This document shows, one piece after another, positions 1 to 7,932 of a stretch of 64,000 nucleotides of DNA. Each line of letters starts with the position of its first letter. Positions within the stretch are counted from its first letter, which is position 1. Position numbers and translations under genes: made by a program. The stretch is from positions 248,001 through 312,000 of the forward strand of contig JAEWYS010000004.1 in assembly GCA_023458555.1 (NCBI GenBank), given 5' to 3'. The notes under the pieces were generated by a model. The model saw nothing but the letters and a program-made list of their open reading frames with translations. It had not been told where the DNA came from and searched no databases. Origin of the DNA: Bacteroidota bacterium. Its GTDB lineage: Bacteria > Bacteroidota > Bacteroidia > Cytophagales > Cytophagaceae.

Positions 1-98
1 AAGTATACAGAGTTTTCCAGATCTCTAACGCTTGTTACCGATTTTCTAACGGTAACCTCATCTCTTTTTCTCGCGATTATTTTATCTAATGTATTCAT
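1..98 (-). CDS. trpC: Indole-3-glycerol phosphate synthase, N-terminal fragment (cut by window edge)
   Basis: Only the first 32 codons lie in the window. They read MNTLDKIIARKRDEV and onward, which matches the usual start of TrpC (M-x-x-LDKI followed by a basic K/R-E-V stretch). TrpC closes the indole ring by converting carboxyphenylamino-deoxyribulose phosphate to indole-glycerol phosphate. The ATG lies 7 bases beyond the trpD stop, so this is the fourth gene of the trp operon in the order E-G-D-C. The call rests on a short N-terminus plus operon position; the catalytic barrel is outside the window. Confidence 0.8.
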   Translation of the reverse strand, partial: MNTLDKIIARKRDEVTVRKSVTSVRDLENSVY

Positions 99-105
99 CC
101 GGTCG

Positions 106-1095
106 TCAATTTTCCAGCAATGTTTTGAAGGCATTCAGCGCTTTTCCTGATTCAAGTGATTCTCTGGCCTGTCCTAAAGCATCTTTCAGACTCCAGTCCG
201 GTCTTGCGCAGTGAATAGCCATGGCAGCATTGGCCAGTACTGCATTGTTCTGCTCTATGGTTCCCTTGTTTTCCAGAATATCCGTTAGTATTCTGGCAGA
301 CCCTGCGACATCTTCCCCCCCTGCCAGGCTTTCCGGGGTACAGCGTTCGAAACCAAGATCCTCGGGTTGCATAAGCTTTTCATAATCGTTTCCAATTACC
401 TTGAATAAGCCGGTAAGCGATATTTCATCATATACATCAAGACTGTGGAGGATTACAAAGTGTTTTCCACTCTGCTGATAGAGATATCCGTACAAACGGG
501 CCAGCTCCAGGCTGAAAACCCCTACAAGCTGATTGTTCGGGAAAGCCGGATTGACCATTGGACCGAGCATATTGAAGAATGTCCGGACACCAAGATCCTT
601 TCTAACCGGAGCCACATTTTTCATAGCAGGGTGAAAAAGCGGCGCATGCATAATACAAATACCGGCTTTATCCATCTGCTTCTTCAGTACATCACGATCA
701 TTGGTAAATTTGTACCCGAAATACTCCATTACATTAGATGATCCGCAATTGGAAGAGACTCCGTAGTTGCCATGTTTGGCTACTTTAATTCCGGCCCCTG
801 CCACGACAAAAGAAGCTGTAGTCGACATATTAAACGTATCTTTACCATCGCCGCCGGTACCACATAAATCGATCGGGTCAAACTCGGACAGGTCAACCGG
901 TATGCAAAGATCAAGCATGGCATCTCTGAAACCTGCCAGTTCCTCTACCGTGATACTACGCATCATATACACCGTCATAAAGCAGGCCATCTGACTGATA
1001 TTTACCTTGCCTTGCGTAATATCCGTGAGTACCTGCTTGGCAGTATCTCGGCTCAGGCTTTTATGAGCCAGCAAATGATTTAGTACCTCCTTCAT
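106..1095 (-). CDS. trpD: Anthranilate phosphoribosyltransferase
   Basis: Transfers the phosphoribosyl group of PRPP to anthranilate, the second step of tryptophan synthesis in the cytoplasm. The 329 residues match the family's usual length. The PRPP-binding signature is clear (DLCGTGGDGKDTFNMST near residues 75-92), followed by the KHGNYGVSSNCGSSNVMEYFG region and by VRKDLGVRTFFNMLGPMVNP around 165-185, all typical of TrpD. The gene starts five bases after the trpG stop and is followed seven bases later by trpC, so it is translated from the trp operon mRNA controlled by the attenuator upstream of trpE. Confidence 0.97.
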   Translation of the reverse strand: MKEVLNHLLAHKSLSRDTAKQVLTDITQGKVNISQMACFMTVYMMRSITVEELAGFRDAMLDLCIPVDLSEFDPIDLCGTGGDGKDTFNMSTTASFVVAGAGIKVAKHGNYGVSSNCGSSNVMEYFGYKFTNDRDVLKKQMDKAGICIMHAPLFHPAMKNVAPVRKDLGVRTFFNMLGPMVNPAFPNNQLVGVFSLELARLYGYLYQQSGKHFVILHSLDVYDEISLTGLFKVIGNDYEKLMQPEDLGFERCTPESLAGGEDVAGSARILTDILENKGTIEQNNAVLANAAMAIHCARPDWSLKDALGQARESLESGKALNAFKTLLEN

Positions 1096-1100
1096 ATATA

Positions 1101-1670
1101 TCAGTTTTTCAACCAGTTTTCCAACATTTTTTTCCCATGGTCGGTAAGCACAGATTCCGGATGAAACTGTACTCCCCTGACATCGTATTCTTTATGCCGG
1201 ATCGCCATAATATTTCCCTTTGCATCGACACCGGTTACCACCAGATTGGAAAGATCCGATGAAGGGTTGATGGCCCATGAATGATATCTTCCAGTCATAA
1301 AGGATTCCGGCAGTCCTTCGAAAAGGATATCCTGATTAATAATCTGCGTAACGGTTGCAAGTCCGTGCACTACTTCATCGAGATTATACAGTTCCGCCCC
1401 GTATACTTCTCCGATCCCCTGATGCCCGAGACAAACTCCCAGAATGCTTTTACTGGAGCCATACTCTCTCACAACATCCTGTAATATACCTGCCTCCGCC
1501 GGAATACCGGGTCCGGGCGACAACAGAATCTTATCGTACTTGGCGACTTCTCCGATCGATATTTTATCGTTCCGGACCACATCCAGTTCGTCACCATAAC
1601 CCAGTTCACGAATTATATGGATAATGTTGTATACAAAAGAGTCGTAGTTATCTATTACCAGAATTTTCAT
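1101..1670 (-). CDS. trpG: Anthranilate synthase component II (glutamine amidotransferase)
   Basis: Class I glutamine amidotransferase subunit that hydrolyses glutamine and passes ammonia to TrpE. At 189 residues it is the stand-alone form, not fused to TrpD. The start MKILVIDNYDSFVYN is characteristic. The oxyanion motif LLSPGPG lies near residues 49-55, the nucleophile Cys80 in GVCLGHQ, and the His-Glu pair in GVQFHPES near the C-terminus, so the triad is complete. It lies between trpE (51-base gap) and trpD (5-base gap). A dual role in folate synthesis (PabA) is possible in this family, but the operon position argues for tryptophan. Confidence 0.96.
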   Translation of the reverse strand: MKILVIDNYDSFVYNIIHIIRELGYGDELDVVRNDKISIGEVAKYDKILLSPGPGIPAEAGILQDVVREYGSSKSILGVCLGHQGIGEVYGAELYNLDEVVHGLATVTQIINQDILFEGLPESFMTGRYHSWAINPSSDLSNLVVTGVDAKGNIMAIRHKEYDVRGVQFHPESVLTDHGKKMLENWLKN

Positions 1671-1721
1671 AAAAGCTGTTTTAGCGTCTTTCTGTTTGGA
1701 ATATTACTTATCGTCAGAAAA

Positions 1722-3125
1722 TTAAATCTCTTCACCTTTCTTTATAGCGGTACGTAAAGCCAATAACTTGTTGTTGACTTCATTCAACTCACTTACATCA
1801 TCAGATTTTGCAACTACGCCTGCACCCGCCTGATAAAATAACTTATTATTTTTGCTCAACAGGGAACGAATCATAATAGCATGATTAAAATCCCCGTTGA
1901 AACTCAGAAAGCCAATGGCTCCTCCGTAATATCCTCTGTTTCCATTCTCAAACTTATTGATCAGTGTCATTGCCATATGCTTGGGAGCTCCACTTAGTGT
2001 TCCGGCCGGAAATGTATCGGCAACAAGCTGCAGAGGCGAAGCAGCTCCGTTAAGCTGCCCGGAAACTTTTGATACCAGGTGAATAACATGACTGTAAAAC
2101 TGAATTTCCTTAAATGTGTCCACTGTTACATTTTTACCATGTCTGCTCAGATCATTTCGTGCAAGATCAACCAGCATTACATGCTCTGAGTTTTCCTTAG
2201 GATCATCAAATAATTTCTTGGCAAGTTCCGCATCACTCCGGTCGTCTCCTGTTCTCTTAAAAGTACCGGCAATCGGATGTATACTTGCTTTTCCGGCTTT
2301 TATTACAATCTGGGCTTCAGGCGAAGATCCGAATATCTTAAAGCTGCCGTAATCAAAATAAAACAGGTACGGAGAAGGATTGATGGACCGCAACGCACGA
2401 TACACATTGAATTCATCTCCCTTGAATGTCTGCGAAAAGCGCCTGGATGGCACAATCTGAAATACATCGCCCCGATGACAATGCTCTTTGCATTTTTTAA
2501 TTACTTCGAGAAATTCCTCATCCTTAAAGTTTGAAGTTTCATTTCCATCTGCATAGAACTTATAGGATGCATAGTTTTTGTTGTTTATTACCGTTTCTAT
2601 TTCTTCGAGACCATTTTGCTTATCAAAATAGTGCTCAATTATATAAAGCTCATTTTTAAAATGATTGATAACAATCACGAACTGATAAACGGAATACAGG
2701 ATTTCCGGAATCTTGCGTTCATCCGACTGAAAGTTATTAATATCAATTTCTTCAAAATATCTGACTGCATCGTACGAAATATATCCAAAAAGTCCATTGG
2801 CCACAAAGGGTAAATCATTGGATTGTGTCTCAAAAGTCCGGCTAAATTCCGTCAGTGCCTGCAGCACTTCTCCGCGATCTCCGATTGTTTTCTTATCGAC
2901 CATACCATCCGGATACTGTTGTATAATAACCTGGTCTTCGACTTTAAAACTGGCAAGTGGTGCAAAACATATATAGGAATAGCTGTTTTCATTACTATGA
3001 TAATCTGAACTTTCCAGCAATAGAGTATTGGAATATTTATCCCTTATTTTCAAAAAAATACTTACCGGCGTCACCGTATCTGCCAGAAGCTTCCTGTAAG
3101 AGGTTTTTAAAGTAAACGTTTTCAT
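1722..3125 (-). CDS. trpE: Anthranilate synthase component I
   Basis: Chorismate-binding catalytic subunit that makes anthranilate with TrpG. The protein has 467 residues, normal for TrpE. The N-terminal LLESSD motif corresponds to the tryptophan-feedback site. The catalytic half shows GDVFQIVPSRRFSQTF, NPSPYLFYFD, GSSPEAQIVI, PIAGTFKRTGDDRSDAELAK and ENSEHVMLVDLARNDLSR, then the TFPAGTLSGAPKHMAM block. The start is supported by an AGGAG sequence at 3134-3138, unusual because many Bacteroidota genes lack a Shine-Dalgarno. It is the first structural gene of the trp operon and lies just behind a leader-peptide attenuator. Confidence 0.97.
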   Translation of the reverse strand: MKTFTLKTSYRKLLADTVTPVSIFLKIRDKYSNTLLLESSDYHSNENSYSYICFAPLASFKVEDQVIIQQYPDGMVDKKTIGDRGEVLQALTEFSRTFETQSNDLPFVANGLFGYISYDAVRYFEEIDINNFQSDERKIPEILYSVYQFVIVINHFKNELYIIEHYFDKQNGLEEIETVINNKNYASYKFYADGNETSNFKDEEFLEVIKKCKEHCHRGDVFQIVPSRRFSQTFKGDEFNVYRALRSINPSPYLFYFDYGSFKIFGSSPEAQIVIKAGKASIHPIAGTFKRTGDDRSDAELAKKLFDDPKENSEHVMLVDLARNDLSRHGKNVTVDTFKEIQFYSHVIHLVSKVSGQLNGAASPLQLVADTFPAGTLSGAPKHMAMTLINKFENGNRGYYGGAIGFLSFNGDFNHAIMIRSLLSKNNKLFYQAGAGVVAKSDDVSELNEVNNKLLALRTAIKKGEEI

Positions 3126-3145
3126 TTTGGGTTCTCCTAAAAAAC

Positions 3146-3173
3146 AAAAAAGGCTGCCGTGAACAGCAACCTT
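3146..3173 (-). terminator. Rho-independent terminator of the trp attenuator
   Basis: On the minus strand AAGGTTGCTG, a TTCA loop and CGGCAGCCTT form a ten-pair stem (two G-U pairs), followed directly by a run of T. It lies only 20 bases before the trpE start and after the trp leader peptide, so it should stop transcription in the leader unless the antiterminator forms. Confidence 0.85.
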
Positions 3174-3212
3174 TACATATTATCATTTTACACAAAACAG
3201 GTATAGTTCACG
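3158..3212 (-). promoter_or_regulatory. Candidate trp antiterminator pairing
   Basis: The leader segment CGTGAAC at 3206-3212 is perfectly complementary to GTTCACG at 3158-3164. The second segment spans the loop and 3' arm base of the terminator hairpin, so the two structures cannot coexist. The first segment starts nine bases after the leader stop codon, where a ribosome stalled on the Trp codons would leave it free. This matches classical transcription attenuation; the base pairing is seen directly, the mechanism is inferred. Confidence 0.7.
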
Positions 3213-3220
3213 AATTTTAT

Positions 3221-3268
3221 TTAACCCGCAAGCCACCAAGTGGTTTTATGTAAACTAATTTTTCTCAT
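3221..3268 (-). CDS. trpL: trp leader peptide with tandem Trp codons
   Basis: A 15-codon reading frame, MRKISLHKTTWWLAG, ends in TAA between the trp promoter and the attenuator terminator. Two adjacent TGG codons at residues 11-12 are the expected sensor of charged tRNA-Trp. The predicted transcription start lies only about three bases before the ATG, so the leader may be translated from an almost leaderless mRNA. It is far too short for ordinary gene calling. Its position, composition and the downstream mutually exclusive hairpins make the assignment strong. Confidence 0.85.
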   Translation of the reverse strand: MRKISLHKTTWWLAG

Positions 3269-3274
3269 TTGATT

Positions 3275-3304
3275 CAAATATAGCTAAAAGAAAGAACTTG
3301 CAAA
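3275..3304 (-). promoter_or_regulatory. trp operon promoter (Bacteroidota type)
   Basis: On the minus strand TTTG (3301-3304) is followed after 18 bases by TATATTTG (3275-3282), an exact match to the TAnnTTTG -7 element. The predicted start is near 3271, just before the leader peptide. Confidence 0.7.
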
Positions 3305-4065
3305 ATGGATCAAACTATTTTTTCTTAAAGTCCTGTTAATGTTTTGGTGTTTCATCCGGCTACCCGATAAAATATCTCCTTTTCTGACGGAGCTCTCCGG
3401 GTTTCCGGCGCCTGACTGGCGATAAAGATTAATAATCTAAAAAAAATTCTTTTTGAGGTATGTGAACTATAATATAATCCTCTGCTCATGGCTTTCAGGA
3501 TCTGATCGTTCTCAATTTCATTCAGCGAAACATTAACAGGCAATTATTTTCGATCGAGGCAAAATTACTTATTCATTCCATGCAGGAGCTAAACTCTGAC
3601 TCAAAGCAAAAAACATGAAATATATTAACAATCGGAATCATTCTTGCCCCATCCGGGATAAATTTTCCTGAATATAATTTACCGTGTATTTAAATGACTG
3701 TATTTTCAGGTACAGCAGTCAGCATCTTCACTATTATCCATGGATTAATCAGTAAAACTTACATAGTTTTTTTTATTATTTTTCACAAGTCAATAAAAAA
3801 TAATTCGCTGAATTAAAGAAAATTATAAAAAAGTTTATACCCAACAAAACAATTATACTATTTTATTGTTATTTACATAGTGTCATTGGATAGATACCAT
3901 AAATATTCAATAGTTTTTTTACAGCTGATTCTTAAATTTCATAAATTAATTAGTTAGAGCAGCATTTGCCTGTATTAATCGAATATCTATTCTCAACGTC
4001 ACATTTTTTCTATATTCACAGCAACCAAATCAGGACTTTATTAAAAGCATAACAATTACAATTCA
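3305..4065. other. AT-rich intergenic region
   Basis: About 760 bases separate the trp promoter from the gene at 4066. The region is very AT-rich after 3550. A 63-codon minus-strand frame at 3352-3543 has no recognisable motif and I do not call it. I see no RNA gene or convincing terminator here. Confidence 0.5.
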
Positions 4066-4458
4066 ATGGAAGAAACATTAAAAATTACATTTGAAATTGG
4101 CGGTGAAAAGATAATTATTGAAACCGATGCAGCCTCACTTGAAAGCTCAATCGAGAAAGTGAAAAAGATTGGAAAATTTATTCTCAGCGATTCCAAATCC
4201 AAAACCAAAACGACAGACACAGGAGAGATTCCAGCCAGAAGAGGAAGAAAGCCAGGCAGGAAGAAATTATTAACAGAATCTGCTACGGAAGCAACTACGG
4301 AACGCAAAAAGCCGGGGCCAAAACCGGGAAGTAAAAGAAAGAAAAGTGCTTCAGTCGCAGCAGGCAGACCAAAGAAAGCTTCCTCTGCCAGGGGGAAAAA
4401 AAATGATCGTTCCGCTAAGGAAAATTCCGAAGCAGCAATGGCTGAAAATATTTTATAA
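4066..4458 (+). CDS. Small basic AT-hook-like / histone-H1-like protein
   Basis: A 130-residue protein in two parts. Residues 1-50 are acidic to neutral and predicted structured (EETLKITFEIGGEKIIIETD), with a short helix. Residues 55-115 are lysine-rich and low-complexity, with three AT-hook-like cores: RRGRKPGRKK, KKPGPKPGSKRK and GRPKK. AT-hooks bind the minor groove of AT-rich DNA, so a chromatin-architecture or regulatory role is plausible. No enzyme motif is visible. It is followed by a clear terminator and stands alone. I do not recognise a named family for the N-terminal part. Confidence 0.75.
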   Translation: MEETLKITFEIGGEKIIIETDAASLESSIEKVKKIGKFILSDSKSKTKTTDTGEIPARRGRKPGRKKLLTESATEATTERKKPGPKPGSKRKKSASVAAGRPKKASSARGKKNDRSAKENSEAAMAENIL

Positions 4459-4499
4459 TATTAATAAAACAGGATAGTCCTTTCGGTTATCTGATTGAG

Positions 4500-4533
4500 A
4501 AGAGGTATTTCTGAGATAGAATTACCTCTTTTT
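4500..4533 (+). terminator. Rho-independent terminator
   Basis: AAGAGGTA (4500-4507) pairs with TACCTCTT (4523-4530), followed by a T run. It ends the gene at 4066-4458 and lies 16 bases from the stop of the convergent DUF488 gene. Confidence 0.75.
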
Positions 4534-4548
4534 CTAATCCGTCTTTAT

Positions 4549-4902
4549 TTATTTCTTCATTTCTTCCAGAGTGGACTTAATTACTTTAGCATGCGTGTGT
4601 TTTGTATCTTTTGCCGCATACAACAAAGTAATTTTGTTATGATCTTTTTCCAGCTCAAGGATTTTTTCCAGCAAATCTTTATGATGGTCTAACTCTTTAG
4701 CGTATTTCTTCTTGAATTCCTCCCATTTATCAGGATCATGATCAAACCATTTTCTAAGATCCGTACTTGGAGCCACCTCCTTCAACCATTCATCAGGATC
4801 CAGCTCTTTTTTGGCAATACCTCTTGGCCATAACCGATCCACCAAGATTGAAAATCCGTCTTTATCACGGTCATAATCATATACCCGTTGTAGTTCAATC
4901 AT
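4549..4902 (-). CDS. DUF488 family protein (YeaO-like)
   Basis: A 117-residue cytoplasmic protein with the DUF488/YeaO signature. The N-terminus IELQRVYDYDRDKDGFSILV is followed by VDRLWPRGIAKKEL, then EWLKEVAPSTDLRKWFDHD and a C-terminal TLLYAAKDTKHTHA segment. Length and motif order match the YeaO subfamily, whose biochemical role is not established. The gene is transcribed alone on the minus strand; the next upstream gene, at 4978, is co-directional with a 75-base gap, so they might share a transcript. Confidence 0.85.
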   Translation of the reverse strand: MIELQRVYDYDRDKDGFSILVDRLWPRGIAKKELDPDEWLKEVAPSTDLRKWFDHDPDKWEEFKKKYAKELDHHKDLLEKILELEKDHNKITLLYAAKDTKHTHAKVIKSTLEEMKK

Positions 4903-4977
4903 CGCTTTTTTCTAACAGAACCATTTTTTCCGTTCTTTGTTGAAGCCCGAAAGTTAAACTTATAGCCAGTCACCACT

Positions 4978-5670
4978 TTAAACAGCCGCCATCTCCAGGG
5001 TGGAAAGGAATCTTCCCCTTTCATCTCTCTGGCGTTTTTTCTTTTTACTGATCTCGTTATTCCATGAAAAATTAAGATCTTCCAGCAGCCGGATTTTATT
5101 TCTGCTCAAAGGTTTTTTGGGACGACGCTGTGAAGTAACCCAGACTGCCAGCTTTCTGTCTTCTTCCCAGAATTCAGGCACATCAGAATGCCCGTAATTT
5201 TTGTAAAACGTTTCAAGCTTGCGATACATTTTGTACCAGCCTTCCTCTTTCTCAGTACGGATAACATCAGACCATTTAAAGCCAATATCATTTAATTTCC
5301 TGATTTTCCATTCCTCAAGCTTATCTTTTCTGAGACGAAGAACTTCAACCCAGCGACCTAATTTTCTGTCCGTCTCATTTCTTGAAGATACATTGCAATG
5401 TCCCCGTTCCTCCCTAAACTTTTCCAGCCTTTTAAACATTAAAAGCCAGTTTTTATTTTTTTCCTTCCGAATATCATTTTGCCAGACAAATTCCACCTGC
5501 TCCAGAAGTTTTTTCTGCTGGACTGTAAGTTTATCCTCATTAAGCCGCTGTTTTTGAACCCAGCGTCCCAGCTGCCGATTGTTCTCGTATCTATAGGGAA
5601 CTCTGCTATTTCCTTTTTCCTGATAATACGCTTTTAACTGCTTGTAATTTACTAGCCAACTACTTTTCAT
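4978..5670 (-). CDS. Protein of three helicase-associated (HA) domains
   Basis: The 230 residues consist almost entirely of three copies of the helicase-associated domain at about residues 1-66, 71-137 and 143-208. Each shows the family pattern: W-x-x-x-Y/F-x-x-L, G-(H/N)-x-x-V, (L)G-R-W-V or AVWV, an R-L/R-R pair, L-x-x-L-x-x-(V/I)-x-F-x-W. The tail is basic (KKKKRQRDERGRF). These domains normally occur at the C-terminus of large helicases and are thought to bind nucleic acid; here there is no helicase. A possible promoter (TAATTTTG at 5932-5939) lies about 260 bases upstream. Confidence 0.85.
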   Translation of the reverse strand: MKSSWLVNYKQLKAYYQEKGNSRVPYRYENNRQLGRWVQKQRLNEDKLTVQQKKLLEQVEFVWQNDIRKEKNKNWLLMFKRLEKFREERGHCNVSSRNETDRKLGRWVEVLRLRKDKLEEWKIRKLNDIGFKWSDVIRTEKEEGWYKMYRKLETFYKNYGHSDVPEFWEEDRKLAVWVTSQRRPKKPLSRNKIRLLEDLNFSWNNEISKKKKRQRDERGRFLSTLEMAAV

Positions 5671-6238
5671 TTGATTGTTTTCTTATCAGTTTACATAGTC
5701 ACTTAAAAAAGCTATTTCTGATTCTTCACAAAATAAAACAGAAAGACCAACCGCATATCTATATCCGGAATCGCAGCCTTTCTTTATTTGTGCCGAGAAA
5801 ATACACGATATTGCCTGATCTCTCCACGTGGCTGACTGATATTAGCATATCAGAAAACCGGTATATCAGACATATAAAATATATCGTTTCTGCAAACATC
5901 AATCCATAGCCAAATTGTTGTTTATCTAAAACAAAATTAATTTATCCGGCAAAACTATACTCAACAGATTATCCGCTACTTTCCTTTGTTGTGTTTGCAA
6001 TCAAAGGGCTGAAAAAATGACAAAGTAATCCAATGAATTCGATATGCCGGATTTTCCGGTTGTTCGACAATACAAAAATAATAGTTTTAAAAGAAAAATG
6101 CGACTTTTATTTTTATTTTAACCATAAAAACAACCTTTCAATAGACATATTAATTGTCTTAATCGCAATAAAACCTGTATATAAGAACACCTTAAGAAGT
6201 GTTAAATAAAACAAAAAAATTCAATCCGGGGCTAAACT
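5671..6238. other. Intergenic region with one candidate promoter
   Basis: This AT-rich stretch between two minus-strand genes has no coding frame I can support. On the minus strand TAATTTTG at 5932-5939 matches the TAnnTTTG -7 element and could drive the HA-domain gene. No strong terminator hairpin is visible after the MreB-like gene. Confidence 0.4.
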
Positions 6239-7267
6239 TTATTTAACCAGTATAGCCTGATATCTTTTCGGATTTTCAATCACAGTCTGAATGCCCCGGG
6301 TCACTGAAAAAAGGGCATTGGGATCTGAATGAACCGAAATACCTATTTTATTTATTAATCGCTCCCTTAATCCTCTGAGAAGGGATCCGCCCCCTGTAAG
6401 ATAAATACCGTTCCCATAAATATCTCCCGCCAGCTCGGGCGGACATTCTTCAAGGGTCTGTAAAATTATCTGCTCAATCTTCTGAATAGAGCTGTTCAAC
6501 ACCTCAATAATCTCCTGATACTCAATATAAACACCTTTAGGAATACCTAATACAGAATCCTTTCCCACTGCATAAAACGGATCCGGCACATTATCTCGGA
6601 GCAGGGTGGCTGCCCCGACATTAATTTTTACTTTTTCAGCAACAGTCAGACTAACATCAATTTTGTATTTCTTCCGGATGTATTCCTGAATATCATTATC
6701 AAAAGCATCTCCGGCCGTACGTATGGAGCCAAAGTTGACAATCCCTGACAACGAAATAACAGCAGTTTCTGTGATTCCTCCGCCAATATCCACAATAAAA
6801 ACGCCATCCGGACGACGGATATCAATACCCATCCCGATAGCTGCAGCGATCGGCTCAAAGAGCAGATAGGTCTGACTCGCACTAAACTGGGCAAGCGTAT
6901 CTCTCAAGGCTCTTCGTTCTACCTCGGTACTTGAGTACGGCACTCCGGATACCACATGATCAAATCTGCTAAAAAAGACACGGCCGGGATATGAATGCCT
7001 GACCATTGCCCTGAGCATCTGACTCGCTGAATCAAAATCTTTAATAACGCCTCCCTTCAGAGGTTTTATCACTTTCAGATTGTGATTCGTTTTTCCGGCC
7101 ATATCATATGCTTCCTGTCCTACCGCTCTGACTGTCTTGTCCGGACTGTTAAATACTATATAAGAAGGCTGCGAAGTAAAAGCGCTGGTTTTGTTTCCGA
7201 GAATAGTGTTACTATTTCCAAGATCGATGGCAATACTTGCCGCTCTGGTAAAACTAAATCTTTGCAT
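6239..7267 (-). CDS. MreB-like actin-family protein (paralogue)
   Basis: A 342-residue actin-fold ATPase of the MreB/Mbl type. The phosphate-1 loop is IAIDLGNSNTILG (residues 12-24), the middle has VERRALRDTLAQFSA and LLFEPIAAAIGMGI, phosphate-2 is VFIVDIGGGITETAVIS, and a C-terminal GIYLTGGGSLLRGLRERL closes the nucleotide site. MreB forms membrane-associated filaments that guide cell-wall growth. Two points differ from classical MreB: DLGNSN replaces DLGTAN, and LFEP replaces IEEP. It is not beside mreC, mreD or rodA, so it is probably a secondary paralogue. The short N-terminus (MQRFSFTRAAS) could be amphipathic. Confidence 0.88.
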   Translation of the reverse strand: MQRFSFTRAASIAIDLGNSNTILGNKTSAFTSQPSYIVFNSPDKTVRAVGQEAYDMAGKTNHNLKVIKPLKGGVIKDFDSASQMLRAMVRHSYPGRVFFSRFDHVVSGVPYSSTEVERRALRDTLAQFSASQTYLLFEPIAAAIGMGIDIRRPDGVFIVDIGGGITETAVISLSGIVNFGSIRTAGDAFDNDIQEYIRKKYKIDVSLTVAEKVKINVGAATLLRDNVPDPFYAVGKDSVLGIPKGVYIEYQEIIEVLNSSIQKIEQIILQTLEECPPELAGDIYGNGIYLTGGGSLLRGLRERLINKIGISVHSDPNALFSVTRGIQTVIENPKRYQAILVK

Positions 7268-7418
7268 ACATTATACTACAATGCATCATGGTACGATAAG
7301 AAAACACCGATTGTTGTTGCCGGAAGGGCTTAATTTCTATTGCATTCATTAAATCGTTCTTAGTTAAACATGTAACCGTATTCTAAAAGAATCCCGGCAG
7401 TACTTCATGATAATACAA

Positions 7419-7458
7419 ATCCCTTTACCCCATCCAGCCCCGGACAGAATAAAGGGAT
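7419..7458 (-). terminator. Inverted repeat downstream of the GreA/Rnk-like gene
   Basis: ATCCCTTTA (7419-7427) and TAAAGGGAT (7450-7458) form a perfect nine-pair stem with a 22-base loop. It lies about 75 bases after the stop at 7532 and could end that transcript, but the loop is long and the T run poor. Confidence 0.35.
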
Positions 7459-7531
7459 GCTCATGGTCTTTGAGTACAAGAAGTGTATATAGGAAGATAT
7501 AAAAGATAGCCCGAATTAATTCCTACGTTTA

Positions 7532-7924
7532 TCAGGACTCCGTTTCGTTATTCACTTCCAGTATTTTGAATACTTTGGTCCCTCCGGGCACTTCCCATGC
7601 AATAGTATCGCCTTGCCTGTAGCCAATAAGAGCTGAGCCTAGCGGAGCAAATACAGAAATTTTATTCTGTTTTATATCTGCTTCTGAAGGCAGAACCAGT
7701 TGAAGCTTCATTTCTTTATTGTCGCCCTCGATCATTATCTTCACTTTGGAACGCATACGGACAGTATGATCAGGCAGCTTTTCCTGTTCTACTATCTGGG
7801 CTGACTGCAATTCTGTTGCAAGCTTTCTTAATCCATTATTGGAAATACCACCGGAATTGCTTTTTACAAAGCGTGACAGGATCTCGTAATCTTCTTTCGA
7901 AAGTATAATTCCTTGTTGTGCCAT
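7532..7924 (-). CDS. GreA/GreB-family factor (Rnk-like)
   Basis: A 130-residue protein made of a short N-terminal helical part and the GreA/GreB C-terminal FKBP-like domain. The conserved line is LVLPSEADIKQNKISV, then APLGSALIGYRQGDTI and EVPGGTKVFKIL. It lacks the long coiled-coil needed for transcript cleavage in GreA, which places it nearer to Rnk-type proteins that bind RNA polymerase without cleavage activity. It starts eight bases after the stop of the membrane protein at 7933-9225 and should be co-transcribed with it. Confidence 0.87.
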   Translation of the reverse strand: MAQQGIILSKEDYEILSRFVKSNSGGISNNGLRKLATELQSAQIVEQEKLPDHTVRMRSKVKIMIEGDNKEMKLQLVLPSEADIKQNKISVFAPLGSALIGYRQGDTIAWEVPGGTKVFKILEVNNETES

Positions 7925-7932
7925 GTGTTTTG

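Noticed and set aside
3352..3543. 63-codon minus-strand frame between trp and the AT-hook gene
   Set aside because: No motif, promoter or ribosome site; kept out for lack of evidence.
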